This document shows, piece by piece, positions 11,319 to 20,456 of a DNA stretch of 64,000 nucleotides. The stretch comes from Domibacillus robiginosus (lineage in GTDB: Bacteria > Bacillota > Bacilli > Bacillales > Domibacillaceae). Within the stretch, counting starts at the first letter, position 1. Each line of letters opens with the position of its first letter. The stretch spans positions 1 to 64,000 of the forward strand of contig NZ_LAHL01000011.1 in assembly GCF_000966195.1 (NCBI RefSeq). The letters run 5' to 3'. The position numbers and the translations under genes were made by a program. A model generated the notes under the pieces. It was not told the origin of the DNA. It did not search any database and saw only the letters and a list, made by a program, of their open reading frames with translations.

Positions 11319-13014
11319 TCATCAAGATAATCTGACAAAATATAATGCACATTTTATTGATAGCTTAGTTCGTTCAGGAATAAGGGAAGCAGTCATCAGC
11401 CCCGGTTCCCGTTCGACACCAATGGCTTTACTAATGGAAGAGCATCCCCGGCTGCGCACCTTTATTCAAGTAGATGAGCGGTCGGCGGGCTTTTTTGCGC
11501 TCGGATTGGCAAAAGCTACACAAAATCCGGTAGCACTTCTCTGCACGTCAGGAACTGCGGCAGCGAATTACATGCCGGCAGTAGCGGAAGCAAAAATATC
11601 ACGCGTTCCGCTCATTGTGCTGACGTCAGACCGTCCCCCGGAGCTCCGTGACGTTGGTGCGCCGCAGACGATTGACCAGCTTCACCTGTACGGGCACACA
11701 GCTAAATGGTTTGCCGAAATGGCGCTTCCAGAAGCGGAAGCCTCTGCTTTACAATATGTTCGTACTCAAGGGGCCCGGGCTGTTTTTGAATCGCTGGCTG
11801 TACCGGCTGGACCTGTTCATTTAAATTTTCCTTATCGCGAACCACTTGTGCCGGATTACGATGGTGTTTTTGAAAGAATGGAGATCCCTGCTCCCGTTCG
11901 GCTTATTTCCGGCAGAAAAGTTCCGGATCCTATTATGATGGATGACTTATCAAAAGCACTTGCGGTGGAAAAAGGGCTGATTGTAGCGGGAGAGATTGTT
12001 AAGCCGCACATGGCAGAAGCCATTCTCTCATTATCCGAAAAAACGGGCTGGCCGATTGTGGCTGATCCACTTTCGCAGCTTCGTAAGGACGAACGGTCGA
12101 TCGACAGCTATGACGCTTTTTTGAGAGATGACGAGATCAAGGACGTATTAAAGCCAGAAGCGATTGTTCGGTTTGGTGCGCTGCCAGTATCAAAATCACT
12201 TATGCAATTTATGAAACGTCATCAGGGTGCTGTGCATGTGATTGTCGATGCGGACGGCGGCTGGCGTGATCCTTCCCATATTGCCACACATATGGTGAAC
12301 GTAGATGAAACCGCTTTTTGCCGTGAAATGGTACAGCGGCTCGAAGGAAGCAGTTCTTCATGGTATACGCTATGGCAGAATGTCAATAAAGCTGCCCGCT
12401 CTGAAATGAAAAAAGCAGAAGGTATGGATGAAGGCGCACTATTTCGGGAGTTTTTACAAGCTGTGCCGGACGGGTCTTCTGTTTTTGCAGGTAACAGTAT
12501 GCCTATTCGAGATTTGGATTCATTTTTGTTTTCAGGTGAACAAGCTCATCGCTTACATGGAAATCGAGGCGCAAATGGCATTGATGGTCTCGTTTCCACC
12601 GCATTGGGCATTGCGGCCAGCGGGGAGGACGTATATGCCGTTATGGGGGATTTATCGTTTTTTCACGATGTAAATGGTTTGCTGGCTGCAAAAGTAAATG
12701 GCTTGTCCATGACGATTCTTATTATGAACAACAATGGTGGAGGCATTTTTTCTTATTTACCGCAGGCAGAAGAGAAAAAGCATTTTGAGCGATTATTCGG
12801 TACGCCGTCTGGCTTGAAATTCAACCATGCTGCCGAGCTTTATGGCTGCCATTATGTGCGAATTGAGAGCAGCGGTCAGTTGAAAAGGGAGCTGGCCGCC
12901 AACCGGGACGGGATTACGATTTTAGAAGCTTTTACAGATCGGGCCGAAAACACGGCGGTTCACCGGAAATTATGGAAAAAGGCTATTGAAGCAGCAAAAC
13001 AGGTGATTCAATGA
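11311..13014 (+). CDS. menD: SEPHCHC synthase MenD
   Basis: Thiamine-diphosphate enzyme that joins decarboxylated 2-oxoglutarate to isochorismate, giving 2-succinyl-5-enolpyruvyl-6-hydroxy-3-cyclohexene-1-carboxylate. At 567 residues it is full length. ISPGSRSTPMALL near residue 30 is the MenD signature, RPPELRDVGAPQTIDQ follows near 107, and the ThDP/Mg site is at GDLSFFHDVNG and NNNGGGIFSYLP (about 448-485). It overlaps menF by eight bases and menH by four (ATGA). Confidence 0.97.
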   Translation: MSNHQDNLTKYNAHFIDSLVRSGIREAVISPGSRSTPMALLMEEHPRLRTFIQVDERSAGFFALGLAKATQNPVALLCTSGTAAANYMPAVAEAKISRVPLIVLTSDRPPELRDVGAPQTIDQLHLYGHTAKWFAEMALPEAEASALQYVRTQGARAVFESLAVPAGPVHLNFPYREPLVPDYDGVFERMEIPAPVRLISGRKVPDPIMMDDLSKALAVEKGLIVAGEIVKPHMAEAILSLSEKTGWPIVADPLSQLRKDERSIDSYDAFLRDDEIKDVLKPEAIVRFGALPVSKSLMQFMKRHQGAVHVIVDADGGWRDPSHIATHMVNVDETAFCREMVQRLEGSSSSWYTLWQNVNKAARSEMKKAEGMDEGALFREFLQAVPDGSSVFAGNSMPIRDLDSFLFSGEQAHRLHGNRGANGIDGLVSTALGIAASGEDVYAVMGDLSFFHDVNGLLAAKVNGLSMTILIMNNNGGGIFSYLPQAEEKKHFERLFGTPSGLKFNHAAELYGCHYVRIESSGQLKRELAANRDGITILEAFTDRAENTAVHRKLWKKAIEAAKQVIQ

Positions 13015-13805
13015 CGTTTTTTTATCAAATAAAAGGTGAAGGAGAACCTGTTTTGCTGCTGCATGGTTTTACAGGAAGTTCCTTTACGTGGAAAGGGCTG
13101 GATGAGCACCTTCCCTTTCAGCTTGTGACGCCTGATCTTGCCGGACACGGACAAACGAGCCGTTTAGCAGCGGATTTGGAAACGGAGGCTGGATTCCTTA
13201 AAAAGATGATGAGTGACGCCGGTTTTTCTTCTTTTCACCTTGTCGGATATTCAATGGGCGGCCGCCTCGCTTTGGCTCTGGCGCTTCTTTACCCGGAAGC
13301 GGTCCGGTCTTTGGTGCTGGAAAGCACTTCACCGGGACTCGAGAATGAAGAAGAGCGTGCAGCAAGGCGGCAATCAGATGAAAAACTGGCTCAGCAAATT
13401 GAACAGGAAGGCGTCGCCTCATTCGTTAATTTTTGGGAAAGCATTCCGATGTTTGCTTCGCAAAAGGAACTTCCGATGGCTGTTCAGCAAGAGGTGCGCA
13501 AAGAACGTCTGGCCCAGTCAGCAAGAGGGCTGGCATCCTCGCTTCGATCAATGGGAACCGGCAGCCAGCTTTCGTATTGGCAGCAGCTCCAAAACTTAAC
13601 CATGCCGGTTTTACTACTGACAGGAACACGTGATGAAAAGTTCACACATATCGCCCGTCGGATGAGTGAGTGTGTTCCATTTTGTGAGTGGATTCAATTT
13701 GATGGAGCAGGTCATGCAATTCATGTGGAGCAGCGCGAAAAATTTGGTACAATAGTAAAGACGTTTTTGTTGAATCAAAAAGGAGGACAACAAAGTGGCA
13801 ATTAA
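13011..13805 (+). CDS. menH: SHCHC synthase MenH (alpha/beta hydrolase)
   Basis: Eliminates pyruvate from the MenD product to give SHCHC. It has 264 residues of alpha/beta hydrolase fold: LLHGFTGSS oxyanion region near residue 17, nucleophile elbow [12 protein letters not shown] near 79 and the catalytic His in [10 protein letters not shown] near 232. Translation starts in the menD stop (ATGA). The B. subtilis orthologue is also known as ytxM. Confidence 0.94.
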   Translation: MTFFYQIKGEGEPVLLLHGFTGSSFTWKGLDEHLPFQLVTPDLAGHGQTSRLAADLETEAGFLKKMMSDAGFSSFHLVGYSMGGRLALALALLYPEAVRSLVLESTSPGLENEEERAARRQSDEKLAQQIEQEGVASFVNFWESIPMFASQKELPMAVQQEVRKERLAQSARGLASSLRSMGTGSQLSYWQQLQNLTMPVLLLTGTRDEKFTHIARRMSECVPFCEWIQFDGAGHAIHVEQREKFGTIVKTFLLNQKGGQQSGN

Positions 13806-14613
13806 TTGGGTAAAAGAACGCGAGTACGAAGACATTAAGTATGAAACGTATAATGGCATCGCCAAAGTGACGATCAACCGTCCTGAAGTACATAATGCAT
13901 TTCGTCCGAAAACGGTCATGGAAATGATCGATGCATTTGCCTATGCGCGTGACGATTCTAAAATTGGCGTTATCATTTTAGCTGGTGAAGGCGGGAAAGC
14001 ATTTTGCTCCGGCGGCGACCAGAAAGTACGCGGTCATGGCGGCTACGTAGGAGATGACCAGATTCCACGCTTAAACGTGCTTGACTTACAGCGTTTGATC
14101 CGTGTGATTCCGAAGCCGGTAATCGCAATGGTAGCAGGTTATGCCATTGGCGGCGGCCACGTGCTTCACGTTGTATGTGATTTAACCATTGCAGCAGACA
14201 ATGCTGTATTCGGACAAACAGGACCGAAAGTCGGCTCATTTGACGCTGGTTACGGTTCAGGCTACCTGGCACGCATCGTCGGCCACAAAAAAGCGCGTGA
14301 GATTTGGTTCCTTTGCCGTCAGTATAATGCACAGGAAGCATTGGACATGGGTCTTGTAAACACGGTCGTGCCACTTGAAAAATTAGAAGAAGAAACGGTG
14401 CAGTGGGCAGAGGAAATGCTTGAGAAAAGCCCGACAGCGCTTCGCTTTATCAAAGCGGCTATGAACGCGGATACAGATGGTCTTGCAGGCTTGCAGCAAT
14501 TTGCAGGTGATGCAACGCTTCTTTACTACACAACGGATGAAGCAAAAGAAGGACGCGATTCATTCAAAGAAAAACGTGATCCGGACTTTGGCCAGTTCCC
14601 AAGATTCCCGTAA
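13795..14613 (+). CDS. menB: 1,4-dihydroxy-2-naphthoyl-CoA synthase MenB
   Basis: Crotonase-family enzyme that closes the second ring of o-succinylbenzoyl-CoA. The 272 residues carry [11 protein letters not shown] near 68, [15 protein letters not shown] near 118 and the MenB-specific [15 protein letters not shown] near 140, including the Asp and Tyr of the active site. The start is GTG 13795, preceded by AAAGGAGG, and overlaps the end of menH. A strong terminator follows, so menE and menC probably receive less read-through or depend on another promoter. Confidence 0.97.
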   Translation: MAINWVKEREYEDIKYETYNGIAKVTINRPEVHNAFRPKTVMEMIDAFAYARDDSKIGVIILAGEGGKAFCSGGDQKVRGHGGYVGDDQIPRLNVLDLQRLIRVIPKPVIAMVAGYAIGGGHVLHVVCDLTIAADNAVFGQTGPKVGSFDAGYGSGYLARIVGHKKAREIWFLCRQYNAQEALDMGLVNTVVPLEKLEEETVQWAEEMLEKSPTALRFIKAAMNADTDGLAGLQQFAGDATLLYYTTDEAKEGRDSFKEKRDPDFGQFPRFP

Positions 14614-14623
14614 CAAAATCGAA

Positions 14624-14654
14624 AGAGTGTCCTATCCCGGACACTCTTTTTTTG
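14624..14654 (+). terminator. Terminator between menB and menE
   Basis: Stem AGAGTGTCC / GGACACTCT followed by seven T's, ending about 20 bases before the menE start. Located inside the men gene run, it probably attenuates menE-menC expression relative to menFDHB. Confidence 0.85.
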
Positions 14655-14673
14655 AATGGAAAGGATGATGATA

Positions 14674-16110
14674 ATGAACATGCCAAACTGGCTTCAGCAG
14701 CGCGCTTTTTTAACGCCTGAGCGAACGGCTCTCGTTTTTTATGATGAAATGTGGACCTTTTCACAGTTGTTTGATAAAGCATCCGTGCTGGCAGATGGAT
14801 TGGAGGCAGCGGGAATAAAAAAAGGCGACTATTGCGGTGTGCTGGCAGGAAATCGCCCGGAAACGGTTTTTCTCATCCATGCTCTTCAGCAGATCGGTGC
14901 TGCAGCCGTAATGCTAAACAGCCGGCTGGCCGCAGAGGAACTGGCCTGGCAGCTTCAAGATGCCGATGCTGTGTGTCTGCTGTATGACGGGGAGCATACG
15001 AATAAAGCTCATTCTGTGACAGATATACGTTCCTTTTGTTTTACCTCATTCGAGAAAGCAGCGAAAGAAAACAAGCGTGAAAGGTTTGCTTTAGAAGAGA
15101 TTTGCTCGCTTATGTATACATCCGGTACAACGGGACGGCCAAAGGGTGTTAAACAGACGTATGGCAATCATTATGCCAGTGCGACGGCTTCAGCCCTAAA
15201 TCTTGGTCTTCACTCGGACGATGCCTGGCTTTGCGCGGTGCCTCTGTTTCACATTTCGGGTTATTCTATTTTAATGAAAAGCGTATTGTATGGGATGGAA
15301 GTGTGCCTCGTCGAAAAATTTGATCCAAATTATATAAACGGATTGTTACAGGAAGGGCGGGTGACCATGATTTCCGTTGTCACGGCGATGCTTTCTTCCA
15401 TGCTGCATAAGTTCGAGGGAACGTATCACGACCGGCTCCGCTGTGTTCTTCTTGGCGGCGGCCCTGCTCCTCTTTCCATATTGGAGACGTGCCGGGCAAA
15501 AGGGATTCCTGTTTACCAAACGTATGGCATGACCGAGACTTCCTCTCAAATTGTGACGCTCGCACCAGAAGATGCTTTCCGGAAAATCGGTTCCGCCGGC
15601 AAACCATTGTTTCCATGCGCGATCCGTATTGATGGAAAAGACGAGGGAGAAATTTGGGTGAGCGGCCCCAACGTGACGCCAGGTTACTTAAACCGTCCGG
15701 ACATGAACAAGGAGGCTTTTCAAAACGGATGGTTTCGGACAGGAGATATCGGCCGGCTCGATGAAGAGGGGTTTTTATATGTGCTGGACCGTCGCTCAGA
15801 TTTAATTATTTCCGGTGGTGAAAATGTTTACCCGGCTGAAATTGAATCTGTGCTCACCGGGCATCCAGCCATTTTAGAATCAGGTGTAACCGGTGTACCG
15901 GATGAGAGGTGGGGAAGTGTACCTGCTGCTTTTTATGTGAGTCAATCTCCGGTCTCTAAAGAGGAGCTGATTCGTTTCTGTCAAGAAAAGCTCGCTCGCT
16001 TTAAAGTGCCGGCTTACTTTATCGAAACAGAAGCCTTACCGAGAAACGCTTCGAACAAACTGCTCCGGCGGGAACTTTCCCGGCAATGGAGTGAACATTA
16101 TGGAAATTAA
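14674..16110 (+). CDS. menE: o-Succinylbenzoate-CoA ligase MenE
   Basis: Activates o-succinylbenzoate with ATP and CoA. The 478-residue ANL-superfamily enzyme shows the P-loop LMYTSGTTGRPKGVK near 147, YGMTETSSQ near 284, RTGDIG near 350 and the C-terminal hinge DRRSDLIISGGENVYP near 368. Several ATGs cluster at the 5' end; ATG 14674 fits AAAGGATG best, and the short upstream extension from 14656 would consume the RBS. Overlaps menC. Confidence 0.95.
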   Translation: MNMPNWLQQRAFLTPERTALVFYDEMWTFSQLFDKASVLADGLEAAGIKKGDYCGVLAGNRPETVFLIHALQQIGAAAVMLNSRLAAEELAWQLQDADAVCLLYDGEHTNKAHSVTDIRSFCFTSFEKAAKENKRERFALEEICSLMYTSGTTGRPKGVKQTYGNHYASATASALNLGLHSDDAWLCAVPLFHISGYSILMKSVLYGMEVCLVEKFDPNYINGLLQEGRVTMISVVTAMLSSMLHKFEGTYHDRLRCVLLGGGPAPLSILETCRAKGIPVYQTYGMTETSSQIVTLAPEDAFRKIGSAGKPLFPCAIRIDGKDEGEIWVSGPNVTPGYLNRPDMNKEAFQNGWFRTGDIGRLDEEGFLYVLDRRSDLIISGGENVYPAEIESVLTGHPAILESGVTGVPDERWGSVPAAFYVSQSPVSKEELIRFCQEKLARFKVPAYFIETEALPRNASNKLLRRELSRQWSEHYGN

Positions 16111-17200
16111 GCGCCTTACGATGCATGTAGTTGAAATGCCCTTAAAAGCACCGTTTTACACACATTTAGAAACCGTTACGAGGCGAGAAGCGATTTTGAT
16201 TGAAGTAGAAGATACCTCAGGCCGAGTTGGCTGGGGAGAAGCCTCCGCTTTTTCAACGCCCTGGTACACAGAAGAAACGGTGGCAACAGAGTGGCACACC
16301 ATTAAAGATATACTTTTTCCACTAGTAAAGAAATATCCGATTCATCATCCAAGTGACGTCTCGACTCTTTTTAAAGCTGTAAGAGGCAATCAGATGGCAA
16401 AAGCGGGGGTAGAATCAGCTCTGTGGGACCTGTATGCCAAAAGAATGGAGCAGCCGCTTTTTGAAGTGCTCGGCGGAACACGCGCATCGATCTCTGTCGG
16501 AGCCGTTGCCTCCGGCCAAACAACTGATGAAATGCTGGAACGTATACAATCTCACGTTGAAAATGGCTATGGACGGATAAAAATAAAAATCAGCCGTGGT
16601 CACGATTTCAAAGTATTAGAAGCGATTCGGCAGGCATATCCGCACATTTCTCTCATGGCTGATGCCAATTCAGCTTACACGATCGAGGATATTACCCATT
16701 TAAAAGCGCTCGACGCATATAAACTCATGATGATTGAACAGCCATTTGAAGCAGAGGATATGTGGGATCATAGGAAGCTGCAAGGGGAGATCGAGACAGC
16801 TGTTTGTTTGGACGAAAGCATCCGATCTCTTCATGATACAAGATGTGCAGTAGAGATGAAGGCATGTCAGGTGATCAATTTAAAATACAGCCGGGTGGGA
16901 GGTATAACGGAAGCAAAGCGAATTCATGATTACTGCCGCATGAAAAGGATAGATCTTTGGGCGGGGGGAATGATTGAATTTGGCATTTCTCGCGCGCATA
17001 ATGCAGCGCTTGCTTCGCTTCCGGGCTTTACAATGCCAGGAGACATTGTTTCCACTGACTATTACTGGGAGGAAGACTTTATTGAGCCCGGCATTTTTGT
17101 TCAAAACGGCCGGATTCACCTGTCGAAGAAACCAGGCATTGGCTTCGAAGTCAACCGAGAGAGGATAGAAAGGAAGCGCAAAGCGGTTCATTCTGCTTAA
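16100..17200 (+). CDS. menC: o-Succinylbenzoate synthase MenC
   Basis: Enolase-superfamily dehydratase that aromatises SHCHC to o-succinylbenzoate. In its 366 residues the catalytic lysine pair KIKIS lies near 160, metal ligands follow in MADANSAYT near 187 and MIEQPFE near 212, CLDESIRS near 238 carries a further ligand, and NLKYSRVGG near 262 the second lysine. ATG 16100 is chosen by the GGAG eight bases before it and by the usual family N-terminus (MEIKRLTMH). Its last four bases overlap the end of the opposing yidD gene. Confidence 0.95.
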   Translation: MEIKRLTMHVVEMPLKAPFYTHLETVTRREAILIEVEDTSGRVGWGEASAFSTPWYTEETVATEWHTIKDILFPLVKKYPIHHPSDVSTLFKAVRGNQMAKAGVESALWDLYAKRMEQPLFEVLGGTRASISVGAVASGQTTDEMLERIQSHVENGYGRIKIKISRGHDFKVLEAIRQAYPHISLMADANSAYTIEDITHLKALDAYKLMMIEQPFEAEDMWDHRKLQGEIETAVCLDESIRSLHDTRCAVEMKACQVINLKYSRVGGITEAKRIHDYCRMKRIDLWAGGMIEFGISRAHNAALASLPGFTMPGDIVSTDYYWEEDFIEPGIFVQNGRIHLSKKPGIGFEVNRERIERKRKAVHSA

Positions 17201-17439
17201 TTCCTTTCTTTTTTCCTCGGCGGCCACTTTTCGGGCACATAATCTACACCGCCGGGATGAAATGGATGACATTTTAAAACACGAATAATTGCAAGTAGTC
17301 CGCCTTTTAAGGCACCATGCTTTTGAACCGCTTCATAGCCATAATGGGAACAAGTTGGGTAAAAACGGCAGGAAGGCGGCTTAAGTGGCGAAAGCACCTT
17401 TTGATAGAAACGAATGAAAAGCAGAAACAGTTCTTTCAT
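17197..17439 (-). CDS. yidD: YidD membrane protein insertion efficiency factor
   Basis: An 80-residue protein of the YidD (B. subtilis YtjA) family, thought to help membrane protein insertion with the YidC/Sec system. Conserved features seen: an N-terminal amphipathic segment ([13 protein letters not shown]), [16 protein letters not shown] with the family cysteines near residue 23, and KCHPFHPGG near 57. Its ATG overlaps the stop of the small upstream ytzI gene (ATGA), implying one transcript. Confidence 0.93.
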   Translation of the reverse strand: MKELFLLFIRFYQKVLSPLKPPSCRFYPTCSHYGYEAVQKHGALKGGLLAIIRVLKCHPFHPGGVDYVPEKWPPRKKERN

Positions 17440-17591
17440 TTATCATCACGCATTTTATGAATAGGGCTTTCCTGCGGCGGATCGATCGTATGCTTGTAGC
17501 TGTATCCTTTAGAAATCGTGAATATTGAAAGAGCAAGCACAGCGAGTACAACGATAATAGAAACAATAATGACAATCATCATAATAGACAA
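17436..17591 (-). CDS. ytzI: YtzI-like small membrane protein
   Basis: A 51-residue protein: one transmembrane helix ([18 protein letters not shown], about residues 7-24) followed by a short tail with [14 protein letters not shown]. This layout and the GYxYKHTIDP segment resemble the YtzI family of Bacillus. The start is TTG 17591, preceded at 7 bases by a perfect AGGAGG on the minus strand; ATGs at 17582 and 17579 are possible alternatives. The stop overlaps the yidD ATG. Function unknown; the pairing suggests a membrane-biogenesis context, which is inference. Confidence 0.75.
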   Translation of the reverse strand: MSIMMIVIIVSIIVVLAVLALSIFTISKGYSYKHTIDPPQESPIHKMRDDK

Positions 17592-17629
17592 AAAAACCCC
17601 TCCTTTTTACCATAGTGTACCACGTTTTT

Positions 17630-17654
17630 GTTTAGTTCTGAATCAGAGTGGTAT
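17630..17654 (+). promoter_or_regulatory. Sigma-B-type promoter of dps
   Basis: GTTTAG, 13 bases, TGGTAT: a close match to the general-stress sigma-B consensus (GTTTAA / GGGTAT), about 50 bases before the dps start. The B. subtilis dps gene is sigma-B controlled, which agrees. Confidence 0.65.
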
Positions 17655-17703
17655 ACTAAAAGGGCCGAGATTATATTATCAAACATGTTGGAGGAGATTT
17701 TTT

Positions 17704-18144
17704 ATGTCAGAACAGCTTATCAGCAGTGTAAACAAGCAGGTTGCAAATTGGACGGTTCTTTACACGAAGCTTCACAACTACCATTGGTACGTAAAAGGGC
17801 CTCAGTTCTTTACACTTCATACAAAATTTGAAGAGTTATATACCGAAGCAAGTGAGCATATTGATGAGCTGGCTGAGCGTCTTTTGGCGCTGGATGGAAA
17901 GCCGGTAGCAACGCTTCGTGAATCTCTCGAGCTGGCAACAGTAAACGAAGCAGAGGGGCAAGAGGCTGCGGAAGAAATGGTGCAGTCCGTTGTCAATGAC
18001 TTTACAACGCTGACTGGCGAATTAAAAGAAGCGATGGATTTAGCTGCTGAAGTAGGAGATGAAACAACAGGCGATATGCTTTTGGCGATCCACCAAAGCC
18101 TAGAGAAGCATGTTTGGATGCTTAAATCATTCCTGGGAAAATAA
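17704..18144 (+). CDS. dps: Dps-type DNA-protecting ferritin-like protein
   Basis: A 146-residue Dps/MrgA family protein that forms dodecamers, oxidises and stores iron and shields DNA in stress. The intersubunit ferroxidase residues are visible in [10 protein letters not shown] near residue 24 (His) and [17 protein letters not shown] near 48 (Asp/Glu). GGAGGAG precedes the ATG at 17704; longer upstream extensions in frame would run through the promoter. Monocistronic, ended by the hairpin at 18194. Confidence 0.93.
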   Translation: MSEQLISSVNKQVANWTVLYTKLHNYHWYVKGPQFFTLHTKFEELYTEASEHIDELAERLLALDGKPVATLRESLELATVNEAEGQEAAEEMVQSVVNDFTTLTGELKEAMDLAAEVGDETTGDMLLAIHQSLEKHVWMLKSFLGK

Positions 18145-18193
18145 TGCACAGAACGAACGATAAAAAACAGTTTTTTTATAAAAGGAAGTAAAA

Positions 18194-18226
18194 AAAACGG
18201 AGAATGAGTCCTCTCCGTTTTTTCTT
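18194..18226. terminator. Bidirectional terminator between dps and the DUF6154-like gene
   Basis: Stem AACGGAGA / TCTCCGTT with flanking A and T runs. It lies between two convergent genes. Confidence 0.8.
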
Positions 18227-18232
18227 TATGTA

Positions 18233-18475
18233 TTAATGGAGCAGGCGATTTCGGCCGGCAGGTATTTGATCCTGATTAAACTTTTCTTTTAATCCTTCGT
18301 ACAGATAAACACGGAACAGCCAGGCGAGTTCTTCATTTGGCATTTCTCCAATGACGGACAGGATGTCTGTTTCGGACATTTCCCCAAGAACGGTCAGCGT
18401 GATCATATCCAGGTCGTCTTCTGTTCCCTGGAGCCGGCCGCGATACAGCTCAAATAATTCATTCACGAATTTCAT
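18233..18475 (-). CDS. DUF6154-like small conserved protein
   Basis: An 80-residue acidic, helical protein beginning MKFVNELFELYRGRLQG, with DDLDMITLTVLGEMSETDIL in the middle and a hydrophobic ELAWLFRVYLYEGL segment. It resembles the small Bacillus family annotated DUF6154, recalled from memory rather than by a search. No signal peptide or metal motif. AGGAGGC precedes the ATG. Function unknown. Confidence 0.7.
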   Translation of the reverse strand: MKFVNELFELYRGRLQGTEDDLDMITLTVLGEMSETDILSVIGEMPNEELAWLFRVYLYEGLKEKFNQDQIPAGRNRLLH

Positions 18476-18597
18476 CGCTGTGCCTCCTTTTTAAGAATAT
18501 ATATATAGTTATACATGAAAACGCTACCATATTCCAACTTTTTTTATTGAATGAAGAAAAGAAAAAGCGCACATGCTGTTAAAAGGAGGAGATTGAT

Positions 18598-18906
18598 ATG
18601 GAAAAACAGCCTTATTACATTGCCATTGCTAATGGAGAAATTCAGTCACAGCCAGATGTAGCACCCTGGAATTTTCGCGTTTTTGCCAATGAAAAAGAAA
18701 TCCAATCATTACGTGAACTTTTAAACAGTATGAATCGTGAAGATTTTGGCTCTTTCTGGCGCGCACATATTCCTATCGTTCCTTATCATGAAGATAAGAA
18801 TAATGACCAGTATGACCGTTATATAATGGCTTTATATGATAAAATATATGAACTCGGAGACGAGGATGCCCGGGGACATATAAAAAAAATGAGAAATAAC
18901 GTATAA
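18598..18906 (+). CDS. Conserved ~100-residue Bacillaceae protein, function unknown
   Basis: A 102-residue soluble protein with a strong RBS (AAAGGAGGAG). Recognisable blocks are YYIAIANGEIQ at the N-terminus, WNFRVFANEKEIQSLRELL, DFGSFWRAHIPIVPYHED near 50 and NDQYDRYIMALYDKIYELGDEDAR. I recall similar uncharacterised proteins in other bacilli but cannot name a domain. A second short gene with its own RBS follows 33 bases later. Confidence 0.8.
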   Translation: MEKQPYYIAIANGEIQSQPDVAPWNFRVFANEKEIQSLRELLNSMNREDFGSFWRAHIPIVPYHEDKNNDQYDRYIMALYDKIYELGDEDARGHIKKMRNNV

Positions 18907-18939
18907 TAGAGAGAAAGCAAGCAGGGTGAGGGATGCCAG

Positions 18940-19413
18940 TTGTACAGATTTACCGACCAAAACAATTATCCTGTTACAATGGCGTTCGAAAGGGGTGCAT
19001 TTGGACAAACACCATCTCACGTTCTGGTTTTGTGCCGGGGAGAACATTTTTGGCTTTTAACGAAACATAAAGTTCGTGGTTTGGAATGTCCAGGTGGAAA
19101 AAAGGAGCCGAATGAAACGCTTGAAGAAGCAGCACACAGGGAAGTAGAAGAAGAAACGGGTGCTGTTATATCCGGGCTGCACTTTATTGGGGAATATTAT
19201 GTTCAAGCGCCGGAGCAGCCGTTTTTAAAAGCGGTTTTTTTTGCGCACGTAACGGATATAAAAAAGAAGTGTGATTATTTAGAAACAGAGGGTCCATACT
19301 TTGAAGAACTTGATTTACTTCAAGCGCGTTTTAGTGATCATTACTCTTTTTTGATGAAGGATGAGATGATTGCTCTTGCCTTATCAGAAGCGGGAAGAAA
19401 GGGGCTGGTTTGA
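18940..19413 (+). CDS. ytkD: YtkD NUDIX hydrolase
   Basis: A 157-residue NUDIX enzyme. The Nudix box is complete: GGKKEPNETLEEAAHREVEE followed by ETGA (about residues 51-74). B. subtilis YtkD hydrolyses oxidised nucleoside triphosphates and also acts as an RNA pyrophosphohydrolase, and whole-protein similarity is clear (SFLMKDEM near the C-terminus matches). The start is TTG 18940, seven bases after GAGGG; the out-of-frame ATG at 18933 is ignored. Stop overlaps the ytmA start. Confidence 0.9.
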   Translation: MYRFTDQNNYPVTMAFERGAFGQTPSHVLVLCRGEHFWLLTKHKVRGLECPGGKKEPNETLEEAAHREVEEETGAVISGLHFIGEYYVQAPEQPFLKAVFFAHVTDIKKKCDYLETEGPYFEELDLLQARFSDHYSFLMKDEMIALALSEAGRKGLV

Positions 19414-20162
19414 TGGAATGTTCACCGTATCCATCACCGAATCCGCATGTGCGTCTTTATCTGGTCCGATATGATTCGGCGGGTCTTTCAGTAAAAGGGT
19501 TTTTAGCCGAACCAGCTGATAATAAAAAATATGAAGGTTTTTTATACCTACGCGGCGGTATAAAAGGTATTGGTATGGTACGACCAGCGAGAATTGCTGA
19601 ATTTGCTGCTGAAGGATTTATTGTATTTGCACCGTTTTACCGGGGGAATCGTGGTGGAGAAGGAAATGAGGATTTTGCCGGAGAAGACCGGGAAGATGCT
19701 TTTAGCGCGTTTGATTTGCTTAGGAAGCACCCTCGTGTAAAAGAAGAGCGTGTTCACGTGTTCGGTTTTTCCCGTGGCGGGATTATGGCACTCTGGACCG
19801 CTATTCACCGGCCCGTTTCTTCTTTGATTACGTGGGGCGGCGTATCCGATATGAAGCTCACGTACGAGGAAAGAAAGGATATGCGCCGCATGATGAAGCG
19901 GGTAATTGGGGGCACACCTCAGAAAGTACCTGAGGCGTACGATTGGCGTACCCCATTGGAGGAAGCTGGTCATATTAAAGCACCGGTGCTCATCATCCAT
20001 GGCCGTCTTGATACAAATGTGTCTGTGGAGCATGCTTATCGGTTAAAGGAGGCTGTAGCGCATGCAGACACGATGTATTTGGATAAATATGATCATTACA
20101 TACCACCCGCAGTAAACCGACAGATTGTCGGCTGCATTGCGAAATGGATAAAGGGGGATTAA
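19410..20162 (+). CDS. ytmA: YtmA-like alpha/beta hydrolase
   Basis: A 250-residue hydrolase of the prolyl-oligopeptidase/dienelactone-like group. The nucleophile elbow is FGFSRGGIMALW near residue 116, the likely acid is in HGRLDTNVSVEHA near 195 and the catalytic His is in DKYDHYIPP near 227. There is no signal peptide, so it is cytoplasmic. It overlaps ytkD by four bases (ATGA) and lies five bases before ytmB, so the three form one operon. Substrate unknown. Confidence 0.85.
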   Translation: MMECSPYPSPNPHVRLYLVRYDSAGLSVKGFLAEPADNKKYEGFLYLRGGIKGIGMVRPARIAEFAAEGFIVFAPFYRGNRGGEGNEDFAGEDREDAFSAFDLLRKHPRVKEERVHVFGFSRGGIMALWTAIHRPVSSLITWGGVSDMKLTYEERKDMRRMMKRVIGGTPQKVPEAYDWRTPLEEAGHIKAPVLIIHGRLDTNVSVEHAYRLKEAVAHADTMYLDKYDHYIPPAVNRQIVGCIAKWIKGD

Positions 20163-20166
20163 AATC

Positions 20167-20409
20167 ATGGGAATGCCTATGGAATTAAACACAATAATTG
20201 TTACAAAAGGAAATGAAACAAGGGAAGAAGAAAACCGCTTTGTTCTCCAAAAAGAAGGCTACCGGCTGTACCCAATTGATATTCCAATCGGGGTATACAA
20301 AACAAAGGAAAGTGAGCAAAGCGGCACAGCGCTCATTAAAAAAGTAGAATGGCAGCAGAATACAACGACGATTACGTATACACTCGTTTCGTTAAAATCA
20401 ACCAATTGA
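20167..20409 (+). CDS. ytmB: YtmB, DUF2584 protein
   Basis: An 80-residue protein whose start MGMPMELNTIIVTKGNE and blocks GYRLYPIDIPI and TITYTLVSLKSTN match B. subtilis YtmB closely. Predominantly beta and soluble. Its position right after ytmA and before convergent pckA is the B. subtilis arrangement. RBS AAGGGGG. Function unknown. Confidence 0.9.
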   Translation: MGMPMELNTIIVTKGNETREEENRFVLQKEGYRLYPIDIPIGVYKTKESEQSGTALIKKVEWQQNTTTITYTLVSLKSTN

Positions 20410-20418
20410 AGAATGATA

Positions 20419-20450
20419 AAAAGCCCGAAGGATTATCCTTCGGGCTTTTG
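20419..20450. terminator. Bidirectional terminator between ytmB and pckA
   Basis: A 13-bp perfect stem, AAAGCCCGAAGGA / TCCTTCGGGCTTT, with a three-base loop and flanking A/T runs. Confidence 0.9.
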
Positions 20451-20456
20451 TACGTT

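Noticed and set aside
19548-20033. 161-codon minus-strand frame opposite ytmA
   Set aside because: Antisense shadow of a gene with an intact catalytic triad; no RBS.
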